Program-made: the position numbers and the translations under genes
Assembly (NCBI GenBank): GCA_907163375.1
Contig: CAJQUW010006771.1
Location: forward strand, 62,001-126,000
DNA length: 64,000 nucleotides
DNA from: Prostheceraeus crozeri
Taxonomy: Eukaryota > Platyhelminthes > Polycladida > Euryleptidae
Direction: 5' to 3'
Shown here: one piece after another, positions 46,183 to 58,864 of the stretch
Layout: each line of letters opens with the position of its first letter
How positions within the stretch are numbered: the stretch's first letter is position 1
The notes under the pieces: model-generated
Told to the model about the DNA's origin: nothing
What the model saw: only the letters and a program-made list of their open reading frames with translations
Databases searched by the model: none

Positions 46183-48660
46183 TACATTTGTCTTTTTCAA
46201 AATTGAACAGCAGATATGAACAATTTTTCTGTCTGTAGCTTTCCCTAGCTTTATTTTGACCTAATGTGAACAGTCTGAGGTGCTACGTTGACTTCAATTT
46301 TACGGCTCCAGTAGTCCTCAAAAAGCACATCTACCAAAATTATTTCCGACGCATTTCTTAACATTCATGACTTCCAGGTTGTTCTGAGTGATTTCCTGAG
46401 ATGTTTATGATAGACACTGCTGGTTTATTACTAGATGTACTGTTTGTGCATATAGTGCCGAATATGGTACTTCTCTGATTGACAAGTAATGATGCACTTT
46501 TGATCATGCATATCAAATATATATTATTAACGGATACTATATATGCGTGCATATATTAATGCACATATTAACTACAATGTGATAAAGTATAATATGCATG
46601 TAATAATCATACATTTATTTCATCAAACTTAAATATTGAAAATCGTGAGGCTGTATGTCTACAAATAAAGTCAAATGTGAAGTGAAAGGAGAATAACAAT
46701 ATAACAAAAAGATGAATGGGTAATCAAAATCAAAAATAATGAGAGACGCTAATGCACTAAATTGAAAAACTGCTTCATATTAAACAATTTGGCATGCAAT
46801 AAAGTTTTTTGATCTTCGAGATATTTACAAAGTGGGATGCAAAATTTACCTCAGTACGTCAGAAAGCTCGACTTAAGATGATGTAGTGAATAAGCACTAC
46901 TATTTATGAGTGACAAGAAAAGTTCAAAACCTTGAATAATTCGTTTATAATTCAGTGGTACAAGGGAACCACATGTACATTATATGCGGCTAGAATTCCA
47001 CAGATTACTCTATGAGATCAGATCTAAACTTCGTCAAAAAGAAAACTTTGATGACTAGAAGCATTCACAAGTAATGGCGAACAATATTCTAATAATGTGG
47101 GTCGTATACAATTGCTATATATTTCACTTGCTTTTGCTTGTTCATGTACAGTTTCAATTGTCGTAATACACATATTTTTGACGAGGTGCTTTTGCACACA
47201 CACAATGTGTGCCTCTCTCATGTCAGTATATTATTAATTATTACACCAAGAATCTTTATTTGGTCATGACATGTAATTTAGGAGCTAATGGCTAGATGAT
47301 CCGTCTGCAGAGATGAACAATTGCTGACACTTCTCCACGTTAATATTCGTTGACAAGTGATGATAATGATATACTTGTATCTTCATAAATCAAATTCAAA
47401 TCATATTTTTGCACGTATTTAAGGTTTCAGAAAATATATGTGAATGCTCTTCACATATTCCTTTTTATTGATGCATTCATGAGTGCAATATTATGCCGAG
47501 AAATCCAGCAAGCCTAGTTACTCCTGTGGAACAGCTATTATGAAATCTCGTGTTTAAATTTTCAATTTAAGCAGCAATACAACTCAAAACAAAATGAAGG
47601 GTACTTTTGCAGAAAGCGAAAATTGCAAAGCTTAATGTCTCTTGGAATTAGAAATGAGCTTGGAATGTCTGATGTAGGCCGAATAGTCCCCTAGTCTTTC
47701 TCGAAAAGAAATGGTCTGTTGAAAATCGGATTAACAAAAGGTCGCTTTCTCAAAATGAAAATTAGATCAGAGCTCGAAACTACTGGATTCTTAAATTCAT
47801 GCAGAATTCTGTGGATATCCGTTATTCCTTTCCATCGACATTATGAATGTATGTAAACATCACTAAATTTCCACATGTACTGTAAACCTTGCAAGAATTA
47901 TAACTGATGAATTTTATTAATAGAATTGACACTAAATGAAATTTAATAGAAAATTAGCAATAGATAGAAATAGAACACAAATATGTAAATAGTACTAGGG
48001 TGTCCCTTGGAATTTTCGAATTCTTCAGCTCTCACCCCTAAATATCTTACATTGTGGTAAAAACGAGCCTATGTAACATATTTTTGAAAAATTCGAAGAT
48101 TTAGAGGTCGCTTGCGAACTTAAAAATCAATTTTCCAAAAAATCTGGTTTTTGATGGTTTTCATCAATTAATTATTTTTTTAATTATTTTAATTAATCAT
48201 TCATATTTAGAGATGCCGTCTGTTTAGTCACCTGCTCCTTTTGTCACTTGCTTGGAACATTCAAATAAAATCGAATGGGTGATCTTGAAAATAGTTTTGA
48301 AACTCAATTTAGCAAATAATGCATTCGAAACAGATACTTTGATATATTCAAATTCATGAATTAATAACTACAGCGGACATCATTTCAAACGATGGAGGTT
48401 TGAACTTTCTTTAATTCCCTATGTTCGGCATGCTTTTTTTATTTCCAAAGAGTTTACTTTGTTTCAAGAAAGATAATGAAGAAAAGAAATAAAAATCGAT
48501 GATGGACTGGGCGCATGCGCGAAACACCTCTGCATGATTTTCGGAAATGATGTTTGCCTCTAATTGTATTAAACCCCAAGATAATGCTCTTCGACGTTTT
48601 GATATGATCAGCTTTGTTGGTGGCCTGAAATGAACAAAAAGGATGGAAATGGATAAACAA
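46183..48660. other. gene-free stretch
   Basis: AT-rich with no recognised gene. Only short open frames without motifs. Confidence 0.5.
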
Positions 48661-48770
48661 CTCAGTCATGGTGCAGCTTGGCCGATATTCGTCGCATCTA
48701 TGAACACGCACGTCTGCTACTAAAACCGATCCTCCTTGAGAACCGCGAAAGGAAAGAGCCACAAATTTAA
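48661..48770 (-). CDS. possible small exon, ZP-domain-like (uncertain)
   Basis: The minus-strand frame reads VFKFVALSFRGSQGGSV, then LVADVRVHRCDEYRPSC. The pattern F.F....F.....SV...DVRV..C....SC resembles the C-terminal half of a zona-pellucida (ZP) domain, where a CxVxVC motif precedes a loop closed by Cys. One expected Cys is replaced by Ala here. I see no clear acceptor or donor sites and no neighbouring ZP exons in the window. It may equally be a chance frame. Confidence 0.2.
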
Positions 48771-49768
48771 AGACGGAATCAGTAAAAGTCGATTCAATCA
48801 ATTACTATCATTCGGTGATTATTTGAAATTCGTACGTGTACATAAATATTAAGGAAATAATTTCCAAATCGATAAATATTTGCTTTTTAGGCTTTTAATC
48901 AGTTCTTCTCATAGAGAGAATTTTTGAATGTTGTCGTAATGGAAGCAACTTCACTTAGTGAAGTACTTGATAAACTTTTTATACTTATTCTAGAAATTGG
49001 AATAAATTTTTTGATTATAAACGCTTCTAAGTTTCACTTGGCTTGAAATCATTTTCTTCTCATCATCCTTAGACTTCTTAAAAAAATTTGAAACCTCAGA
49101 AGAATTGCTAGTTGTCGATACTGTAATGTTATTTAGGCGTGAGAGACCATTGCTGGGACACCATGTTGATTGCGTGCCTGTAATCTGCATTGCTTGTTGG
49201 CTTTAAACATATGCATCAGCGAAATGGCATTCCAACTTGCTAATTTTAATGCATTACAAAGGTTACACTAAATTAAGAGGCAAATTCGATGGTGGATGCA
49301 TTCCCGAAATCCCTTACATGATTTAAGTCCCAAGAAATCGACAATAGCCATAAACTAAGAAATAATAATGAACTATAAAATAACCAAGAGATCTTTCAAA
49401 TAATACCTGGATTGACTAATTAATCCACGCATTGCAAATATCTTCTCGTGCGCCATATCTTGATTATTTTATTGTTATGCATTTTTCATATGTACGTGTG
49501 AATCTAACAGCACTGTTCAGTCGCTTTTTAGTTTATCTGAAATAACCTTACCTTTCCATACCTTATGCATGGGACTTGAAAAGTGGATTCACTTAAATGC
49601 ACGTCCACGGTCGTTGCCAACCGTCAGCGGCAAATATGCCACAATTTAACAAATATTTAACAAATATTTTAAACTTGTGATTTCAAGGTACTTCAGTTAC
49701 TTCTCAGCAGTGCTTGATATTGAGCACATTTAGCTTGTAGTGTATTAAGCATATTTTTGGGCATCTTA

Positions 49769-52077
49769 GGGTAAAGTGGGGTGGGTCGGACGGCGGGTAT
49801 GATAAAATACTTTGGCTTTTGAGTACTTTATAGTGCACCATATAATGTTTTTGGGTGGGTTCATCGCCAGTATAGGGCAGAATATACCTATTGTCAAAAG
49901 GTAAGTTGATGATTATTTATTTTCATTTTTTTATTTATTATTTATAATATATAAACTCACTCATTTTGTTTTTTGAGAGACAGAAACAGATTTTTTTTTT
50001 TTTTAAAAGCATATATATCGGGGGGGGGGTGTGGAGGGATGTCCAACCCACCCCCACCAGAAATAAGGTTGTTATTTATTTTTATCTATCAAAATATTAT
50101 ATTACATGGTTATTAATTATAGGGGCTATTACTTCACGCGGGTCGAACTATTCAAAAAGAACAAACTGAGAATGCGGTCAAAAGCTGTACGGGAAGGCAT
50201 ACCATACCTAACAGCTGAACAGAGCTTTTGTGTGCCACGGAACACACCATTCGGCGCCAAAGAAAGGGCCGTGTGTAGCTGGGTGAGTGAGTCTTTTCTG
50301 CACTTCACTGCAGACCAAAGGCTTGAACAGAACTTTGTAAGTAAGTCAGCTTTGAGGCTTTCCTTTGATGATTTTTGATTTTTTTGTAGAGCAGCGCATT
50401 TGCTCATTGAGAGAAAGAAAAAGAGTAGATTCAGATTTCAGAGGCATGGTTAGGCATATAGGAAGGCCTTAGGTGACTGGCTCGAAGATTTTCGTAAAAA
50501 GAAATCCTTCCATATCATATTGTGTGGCTGGGACTTGTGTTCTTCTCGAGCTTGGCTTTTAATGAGGCTAGGGAAAAATAACTTCAATGAAGAAGCTTCT
50601 AGAAGAGAAAATGCTTTGCTTGACATGATTTATGATTATCCAAACACAATATATGACGAGACAGGTTTAAAGTTTGTAACAGGTTTTCCAACAACGAATT
50701 TAGCTCTTCCAGCAAAGTCACAGTCCCAAAAGTCAGTGGATGGAGAGAGAGACTCTAACTACGTTATACACTTTGGGAAAATGTGGAAATGCCTTGATCC
50801 CCCTCTTTTTAAGATTTTTTAATCCTCCTTTTTTATGCTTCAAGTACATGCATCACCCAATCCATGTTTCACAAAGATCCACACAATACATGATTATTGA
50901 CCAAACCTTTCTTCTCTTGTTCTTGATTTGAATTCATAGAGTAACATGTACATGAAAAGTCCAGAGCAATGTTTTTTTCTTTTCTTGGATCACACATCAT
51001 CGCAGGAGACAGTTGAGAGAATTTGCTTTGAGTGTATTGCAATTTGCTATTGAATTGCTCTCACATCGAATTCCTCTGCTACCCTCCACACTCCTCGCAT
51101 TCAATCAAAACCACTCACAACTAGGGGTGGTGGTTACTTTCCAAATACTAAGGTCTGGGTCTTTTCTATACTTCCTAAACAAAACTGTTTCTTTTCGAAG
51201 TTTAGGTATTTGTGGAAAATTACATTTTTCAAAGACCTTTCTTCTGATTACTGGTTTCACTCATGTTCTTTGTTTCCACTGAAAAACTCATTGTGGTTGA
51301 CTTCCACTTGAAAGTCAAAATCTTCATTAAGCTTTGAATCGATCATCTCGTGAAAGATATAACCCCTTTGATGTTTCCTTGCTCCAGTGGAACGCTACCA
51401 GTTTCTTCCGACCATAACAGCTCTTCGTTTTCGTCTTCTTGTCCTCTCTTCCCCGAGGAAGCACTCAACCCCCCCCCCCCAAAAAAGAGCACGTTGCTTA
51501 TGTTGAAAAGAGACAGTTGCAAATGGAAAAATCAAGAAAAAAGAAAGGAAAGAAAACAAATTCAAAAAAAAAAAAAAGAAACATTCTAAAGAAATGATTC
51601 CGTTAAGAAGCTGTAGCTTGTGGGCATGTGAACTTGCTTTGCTACAACAAAGTGTTGCAACCTTGAATCACAAAAAAAACACAGACTATTTTTTTTTTCT
51701 TTTTTTTTTTTGATTTTTGATTTGAAAAATCAACTATTGATTGTATGTTTTTATCAATATATAGTGTCGTTTTTGTTTTTTTTTTTTGATTTTATTTTTT
51801 TTATATTTTGTGTATAAAACTGGGCATAAAAATGGGTCGAATATGTTAATGATTATCCCACCCCCACCCCCCCCCCAAATCCACCCCAACACACCTTTTT
51901 CAAATTTTTTATGAGATGCGATTTATTTGCGTGGGAATGATAAATTAAAAATTTAAATGTAAAAAAATAATATGAAGATTAGAAACTTTTTGAAAAATAA
52001 TTTATATTTTAAAAAAAAAAAAAAAAAAAATGCGCTACACTTTCAATGTGTCCAGTCCAAAATGTCCCCCCCGCCCC
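49769..52077 (+). mobile_element. decayed pogo/Tigger-like DNA transposon
   Basis: The ends are G-rich and inverted: GGGTAAAGTGGGGTGGGTC on the left and (complement) GGGGCGGGGGGACATTTTGG on the right. TA flanks both (49767-49768 and 52078-52079), as expected for this superfamily. At 2.3 kb the length fits. Internal G/C-runs (near 50020-50055 and 51855-51890) and poly(A)/poly(T) tracts (51670-51800, 52010-52030) mark both subterminal zones. The interior contains transposase remnants. Confidence 0.68.
50110..51290 (+). pseudogene. pogo/jerky-type (DDE_1) transposase remnant
   Basis: First frame (50106-50378): RMRSKAVREGIPYLTAEQSF followed by VPRNTPF matches the Psq-type helix-turn-helix (A..AV..G...RKAA..F.VPR.T). 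Second frame (50520-50822): WLLMRLGKNN, then NNFNEEASRRENALLDMI, then IYDETGLKFVTGFPTTN matches the (YN)VDETGL block holding the first catalytic Asp; an ALPAKSQSQKSV..GERDSN stretch corresponds to the usual KG.K.V...TSGERG region. A later piece (about 50980-51080) with LDHTSSQETVERI resembles the second Asp region, followed by a broken LLPS.L...NQ.HS segment. Frames shift repeatedly and stops are present, so the gene is dead. Confidence 0.7.
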
Positions 52078-52079
52078 TA

Positions 52080-53620
52080 TGCTACTGTTGTGATGCTATG
52101 GCATGTAGCAGATGGATAGCATTCTGTACACAAGTGTAGGCACTGGGCAGCATGACTTTCAGACGCTGGCGCAGCATACTTAAATCAGTAATTATACTTG
52201 GGCCTATATGAAAGTAGCATCACAAGCAGGTGACTTGAAAAATGAAGTGGATAGTTATTGATTGCATAAATCCTGGATCACTATCCAGCTACAATTATGC
52301 AGCAAGCACACTTCCTTGACTCTAAAAATTTCGCTCTCAGATCACCGACTAATCCAGTCATCCAACAATGAAATCATATCCTATAACGCGGTCGCCAGTC
52401 TAACCTTTGATCCTTAGTTATTCTAACAGCTTGATTACCTGAGAAATGTTGTCTTAGCTTGTTTTCTTTCGATCGGCCAACGTCCTGAAGTGTTTCTTTC
52501 CGCCTAATCAGTCGGCAGACGACACCAACAAAGACCACCTGGAATGTCTTCAGTAACAGTAATTGGCCACCTGAAGTGTGCCTGCGCTCCTGCGTCCTCC
52601 CTGAGATATTACGCGTGTCCATTGAGGCTCCCACAAAGATGCAGCCACTGAGAAGCAAATTACTCAACGGGAGATGATTCTCTGGTTTGAGCTCTGACTT
52701 TCGAGGATCTTTGAGCACCGAAAATTTACTTTGGAAGTCAGCTCCATGCCTTCTTCAAGGTGTAACATAGCTTTGAAAGTCTACTCGGCGAATTCTTAGA
52801 ACAAAAACTTTTAAATGTACAGATATTTTGTTCTTTTGATGGAGTTGTTTTACATTAAGTTGAAAGTTTGATGAAGCATATAACAAATATTTGTGTTATA
52901 AATTCAATGGATATTGAAAGGCTATTTCTGAGATTTAGTGCTTCACTTTCTTTGTAATTTAGTTAAACATTTTCAGGTATTATATTTTACTTAATGCATC
53001 AAGCTCTACTTTTTAGTGCATGCCTCTGTATGTAAATGGTTTGAAACTTCATGACATTGCTGAAAAATAGGCATTGAGTCAACTCAATTATTTGAAAAAG
53101 TGGGGCTCAGGTATAAAACTTTTAAAAGTTGTGAACAGCGATAAGTGGCATAGACAGGTGGGTGGAATGCGGTGATAGCATCCACCCCGAAATCCTAAGA
53201 CTTATAATATGAATCAGGAGTAAGCCTATTCCCATGAAAATCCACTTTGCTGCTGCTATCCATTTCAAATTTTGTTACTTCACGATGGAAATAGATATCA
53301 TTAATTCCTAAATTTTCATCTGTATTACATTATCTAAAAATTAATGTGACCACTCTTATTGATCATTTATAATGGACGACAGTGGTGTGTGGTTATATTC
53401 TTACGTGAATTCATTTGGCTGAAGGGTAACTGTTGTTATCATCATCGCTTCGGCCGCATATCAGATGCTACAATTCACACGCCAGTTCGAAATAGTAATT
53501 CTAAGTATTTGTAACCTGAATAGGTGCCTGAACCAAATTACCTTGCAAATTTCATTGACGCAGTACAAGAGAGAGGGAGAGAATGCAAGAGTAAACCGAT
53601 GACCCCAAAAATACGACTGC
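52080..53620. other. gene-free stretch
   Basis: A 114-codon minus-strand frame (52718-52374) is somewhat less AT-rich than its surroundings but has no motif I recognise and no supporting splice or conservation evidence. Confidence 0.4.
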
Positions 53621-53626
53621 AACCAA

Positions 53627-53742
53627 GGGCGACCGCACAGAAGCTGTGTTAGATAGTGGGTTGTTAATGAAAAGGTAATTTGAATGGGTGAATCTTGCTG
53701 TTAGAGATTTGTTAGCCTAACAGTGCTTCTGTGCGGTCGCCC
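53627..53742. repeat. 116-bp hairpin with GC-rich 26-bp arms
   Basis: Arms 53627-53652 and 53717-53742 pair at 24 of 26 positions, starting GGGCGACCGCACAGAAGC. The 64-base loop is AT-rich. Probably a very short MITE; no target duplication was found. Confidence 0.85.
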
Positions 53743-53744
53743 CA

Positions 53745-56700
53745 GGTTATTTGCCCCGATACATAAATAGTAATCTTCTCAAATAGTTCCAATGATGATA
53801 AAATACTAATTGTCGGACGTCCTTCTGATCTCATACCGGTAATCTTGCAAAAATATATGTTCTGTGAACACAGAGACAGATTCATTTGCGTGTTGGTTAG
53901 TCTAGAGCGGACATAATCCTATCCCAACCAGTGTATGCAATGGTACCAAGCGATAGTGTTTGACATAGATATTTATCTCTCTTTGGCTGGTTTAATTGGT
54001 CAAGCGCGCGCATTGAAGAAGTAGAGCTCGTATCAGTGAACATGCGAACATCAACGGTCAGATTGCAGACCTGTCAAGTGAAAAGTGCATTTCTTTGGCT
54101 CAATTTTTATTAGTGATAAATACCTCAAATGGAAATATTTTTTACAGCGTTCTACGCTTCACGATCTGAATTTACTGACTGTGTACGTTTGATGTGATCT
54201 CAATGTCAGCTATGTAGTTCGTCAAAATTCAGGCTTGAATTCGCATTACGTTCAATGGAAAATTGATCTTCCTGCCCCTTGAGACTAGTTCTAGTCGTGA
54301 CCATCAACATTGAGTAAAGTTGTCTCTAGACCCAAACACGCAGAGAAGGCAATTTATGTCTGTGACTGTGACATAAAAAGCTTCAACTGAAATTGATAGT
54401 GATACAGTAACACCATTTATAAGCCTGATTTCATGTAGAGAATGATTAAGTAGCAACCTTCATTGTTATATATTTATGACTATACATAAGCATGCAGATC
54501 ACTTTGAAAATCATCCGCCAGGACGAGAATGCTGGCTATGCACCTGATTGTGATGTGCTTTTCTGCAAACATGACAACAAATATTTCAAATTATGCTTTT
54601 TTTTAATTTATCAGCATACAGATGCAATTCCAATTTTACTAAAGTCCTGAAAAGCAAAGTAGATTAATAAAATTGGACCATTAAAGAAAACCTGGAACCC
54701 AGCATGTAAAATTTTGAAAACACTGATGCAAATGTTGATGAATTATTGCAAGGTAAATACTAAATCAAGCACATACATTTGTAGGATGCTCTGCAATTCC
54801 GGGGAATATTTCCCTAAAAAGACTGTAACCAAAGGGTCTAACAGTCCTGATATTAGTTAAAAGCACTGAATAAGATAAGATAATTCTTATTGTCTCACAA
54901 ATCAGGATTCAGTGAGCACATCACAGAAAGTTCAAAAAACGAAAAATCACAAAGGGATTACACTGGTGTATTACAATATTTCATGAAGGAATTTCGAAAA
55001 CGGCTTGCTTTTGTGGGTGGTGGTTTCAGGGTGAGAGAGTTCCTTGTTCGATCATTTACACGTTCAAGAAACATAGCACGCAGACGATTATCACTGTTTT
55101 ACTCTATGTTTCTGAATAACTTTAAACAAGATCGGTGAGCAAGCAACTTTCAACAAATTCCTATGGGTTACAACCGAATTGATTATGCGAAATACACGTT
55201 TTTCTAATAGTAAAAGTTGTTGCTGAAGATAAATAGGTAAATTACAAAAAGATGGATATGCATAAAGTAATACTGAACGTAAAAACGCAACATGAGCATT
55301 TACAATCAACTCACATATACTGGAATAGAATAATGAATAGACTGCACTCGTTCATCGCCTGATGAAGCCAGTGAACTCCATGGCCACTTTCCCGACACTG
55401 CGAGAGGGACACGTGCGCAGTCTATACATCATCCTAGTCAGTGGTTAAGAGTCCAAAAAGATATTTACGCTCGCCCAGTGCCGGTGAGCACAGTGTCCAT
55501 GCGCGGCTGATCCATTGGCCGTGATCCTCCCGACATGCGGATAACCGCAATCAGTTAATTTCAATAACCCATTCCCGACTCATTTTCAGTTCATCATTGA
55601 TATTTTACCAGATATAGCATTTGGAGGTATAGCGTAATTATTTATTAACTTGATTGACAGGTGCTAATTGTGGTGTGATAATGAAAATCTGCGTCCGCTG
55701 ATATGTTTGTACAATGAGAATCAAGAGCATATTCACGTTACAAGAAAATAAAATAGGCTAACCTTACTATATCAAATTCAGTCGATGACATATCGTGTAA
55801 AGTTTTACCAAGAACACATAAATCGCTTACTCATGCCATAGGCCATGAATTTATTAATTAATATTTTAATTATTAATTATTTCAGGCGCACTAACTTAGG
55901 CGCTTGCCACTAGTGTGTTTAAAGAGATTCTTAATGAATGCCCATCGAAATTTCACTAACTTGCTAATCTATTAATTATTTATGTTAAAGGCTGCATATT
56001 AGAGGCAGTTTTCCCATTTTCCTTTCTCAAAAGACGAGTTTCTCACTCCCATTTTATATTGGTGATAAAAGTAGATAAATCAAAATCAATTTTCGCCCAA
56101 CGCTTCTAGTCTCAAACTGGGGCTTTTAGTGAGTGTAGCCTCAGTCATTGAGTTTGGAACTCCAAGCGTTAGGTAAAAAATAATTTTGATGTATCTGCTT
56201 TTATCGGCAATAGAAAACGGGAGTGAAAACTTGTATTTTGACAAATGAAGATAGCTACAGCTTTATGCAGGTGCGTGTTTATCAATCAAGTATCAGATAG
56301 TGATTTCCTAGAAATTAAATTGAATTCAAGCAAAACATGAAACACTCACTGACGGACCCTCTCTAGCCATGACCTTCCAGCGGTCGATGGCAACCAATAC
56401 AATTGTAAAGTACGTTGCGCATGCGAGCAGGTAAGTAAATTGAAATAATTTGGATAATTATTGATGGAACCAACTCCAGTATGATGCACATCATCAGGAC
56501 ATTCAGCGGCACAAATCCAAATTAAGGTTCGTAGAAGATAAAATCATCGGATATTGAATTGCTTTCAAATTTGAAAAATGGAAGCCGTCTGGAATAGCCA
56601 CGATTTTGCCCGATAGGTCTAAATGCATCGTTGTCGTGGGGAAAAATTATTTCATTTTATCAGAATGAATTTAAAATATAAATCCTACTTTTGTACTGTT

Positions 56701-57045
56701 CCCTTAAAGGATAATATGCTCATATATAAATTCAGCGACCAGACTGAGTGTATAATTACTAAACATTTTGTCTCATAAAAGCGAATATCATAACCATGCA
56801 CTGCTGCTAATCAATGTTGAGATTAAACATTTTCAGTAAATACATATTCAGAAAATTTCAAAGAGGACACTAAATCCCTCGGTGTAGGTAATCGTGATTA
56901 GGGAAATATTCATGTTTTTTTCACGAAGGTAAACATGAATATTTGTCAATAGCTTCATTGGCATTTCAACTGTTAGTTGGCGTTTGATGGGCAAATTGCG
57001 AAGCTTAGTGGCCCCAACGGTAAATGATCCCCTCATTGCCAGTCC
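53745..57045. other. gene-free stretch
   Basis: No recognised coding region. Minor GC-richer patch at about 55360-55550. Confidence 0.5.
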
Positions 57046-57048
57046 TAA

Positions 57049-57166
57049 GATCCATTCACACCGGACGCGGCGCGTCTTCTCTGTGTGAACAGCCACATAG
57101 GTTTATCAAGGTTCCGAACGAAAATTCTAACGCGTGAGGACGCGCCGCGTCAAGTGTGAATGGACC
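57049..57166. repeat. 118-bp hairpin, GC-rich CpG-dense arms
   Basis: Left arm TCCATTCACACCGGACGCGG + CGCGTC pairs with the right arm (complement: TCCATTCACACTTGACGCGG + CGCGTC), with about two mismatches. The loop is about 60 bases. CpG-dense arms in AT-rich DNA suggest a short MITE of recent origin. Confidence 0.8.
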
Positions 57167-57169
57167 TCT

Positions 57170-58360
57170 ACTAAGAACATTCACATTTTTGAATCCACAT
57201 CGATTTCTTATATAAAAACGCATGCAAATATCTCTATCAACTCCTCTTATCAACAAATTGTTTTATAAAATGATTCTCCAACGCTTTGAGTGTTCGTCTG
57301 TCTTCTGAATTCCCTTCATGACAGGCGAGTGCTCGAAAGTTGGGAACAATGTACATGTACTTATGTACTACAGTATACAATAATGTGCAATAATGTGTAG
57401 CAATTTGCATATATCCTTTTATCAACCTGCTGAAAAAGGAGTTGATACAAATGTTCGCACGCGTCTTTATACATTGAAGAGCCTCTTGTTGACATCAACA
57501 GAAAGGCAGTTCATATTGATTTGAAAACATTAAGCTTTTCATTAAGTATTTCAATAGTGTTGTATGGAGGCAACTGTAGATGTATGTTTCTTTTTTCACT
57601 GTATTGTAATGGCCATGCCGAAAAAGTCGCTCTTTAGCGTAGAAGACCTTGCTCTTTGACATTCTTTAGATGTGCAAAAGTCAACGACCGATTCATAGAG
57701 AAAAGCACTAGCCTCGATGGTGGATGACACGATCGCTGAGATGAATGGAATTTATTTGATATCCAAAAATGCCCATCCATTTTGGTTTCGGTAAGACCTA
57801 CAAACTTCATTTCAGCTGCTCTTAACTGTGGTTCCTTCATCATTGAATCTGTATAGGCTTCCTACACGGTTGGATATCAACTTGATTGTTTATTGTTTGA
57901 TGTGCTGATTATAATGATTCATCAAATTATTCAAGACATATTATGTTTTTAGAAGCACGCATCATGTAATCAAAAGATTGTATTTATATTCTTTTGTTTT
58001 TTCTGATGAAATTGTACGCATTTCAATACTGTGTGTATGGACAATGTAGGACAATAGAGGCACCATGAATGCCATCATGTCTTGCTGTTAATCTGAGGTC
58101 TTTCGATCAACTCTATTGGACATCATCAGAATTTCTGATGAGAAACCAGTTGCACCAATAGATCATTTCTCACTTTCATCAGAAAGATGCGAAACATAAT
58201 ATGCAATGTCAGAACCTTCAATCTATAGTCTATAAATCTTATACCAAAATGATTGCCTGAATTTCAAGCGGCCTGGAATACATGCTTAAGGTTCAAAATT
58301 AAATGTTTTTATTCAGAATTCAAATAATTCAACTGTGGTTAATTCAGAATCCTTCTTTTC
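57170..58360. other. region upstream of the NHLH exon; first coding exon not found
   Basis: No open frame here offers a convincing initiating exon for the bHLH gene. The frame of the bHLH exon runs back through the acceptor to a TAA at about 58291-58293 without meeting an ATG, so the start must lie in an upstream exon, here or beyond. Confidence 0.5.
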
Positions 58361-58363
58361 CAG

Positions 58364-58760
58364 CTCCTCTCCTCAAACACAGTTGCTGGCATTGAAATCA
58401 TCATCTTCATCTCCTTCACCTTCTCCTTCCTCATCTCCTGCTCCGTCCGTGTCCTCTCTTACTTCATCTCCCGGTCGTGTGACCGTAGCAAGGGTAAAAT
58501 CAGCGGGAAGCGATGAGGAGAGCTGGTTGCGATTATCACGGGATGAGCGACGACGTAGACGACGAGCGACGGAGAAGTATCGCTCGGCACACGCCGCTAG
58601 GGAGAGAGTTCGCGTCGAGGCGTTCAATGTGGCCTTTAGAGAGCTTCGTCGACTTCTGCCTACCCTTCCGCCGGACAAGAAATTATCCAAGATCGAAATT
58701 CTGCGACTGGCTATCTGTTATATTTCTTATCTGAACTTCGTATTGCACGACGAAAGATGA
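58364..58760 (+). CDS. NHLH/HEN1-type bHLH transcription factor, last coding exon
   Basis: This exon encodes the C-terminal part of a class II basic helix-loop-helix factor of the NHLH (nescient HLH, HEN1) family. These are neuronal transcription factors that dimerise with E-proteins and bind E-boxes. A polypyrimidine tract ending TTCTTTTCCAG immediately precedes 58364. The first part is a Ser/Pro-rich linker of about 45 residues, then LSRDERRRRRRATEKYR, the basic region AHAARERVRVEAFN, helix 1 VAFRELRRLLP, loop TLPPDKKLSK and helix 2 IEILRLAICYISYLN, ending eight residues before TGA 58758-58760. The ATEKYR and LPPDKKLSKIEILRLAICYI strings are essentially diagnostic for NHLH. There is no ATG in frame upstream of the acceptor, so the exon begins mid-codon (third base) and the N-terminus is encoded elsewhere. 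The frame is intact, GC-richer than its surroundings and probably functional. Confidence 0.93.
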
Positions 58761-58841
58761 AGGACCAATAAGATCCCTAGCATCTATCGGAAATTCGCAC
58801 TGCGGTGTTGTTTGCGAATACTTGGTTTGATGAAATTGTGC

Positions 58842-58847
58842 AATAAA
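58842..58847 (+). promoter_or_regulatory. polyadenylation signal AATAAA after the NHLH exon
   Basis: A consensus AATAAA 82 bases after the stop codon, with a T/G-containing stretch (CAGTGTGCATCATTG) downstream. It suggests a very short 3' UTR, unless a later site is used. Confidence 0.5.
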
Positions 58848-58864
58848 CTCCCTCATCAGTGTGC

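Noticed and set aside
52374..52718. 114-codon minus-strand frame
   Set aside because: Slightly less AT-rich, but no recognisable domain and no neighbouring exons.
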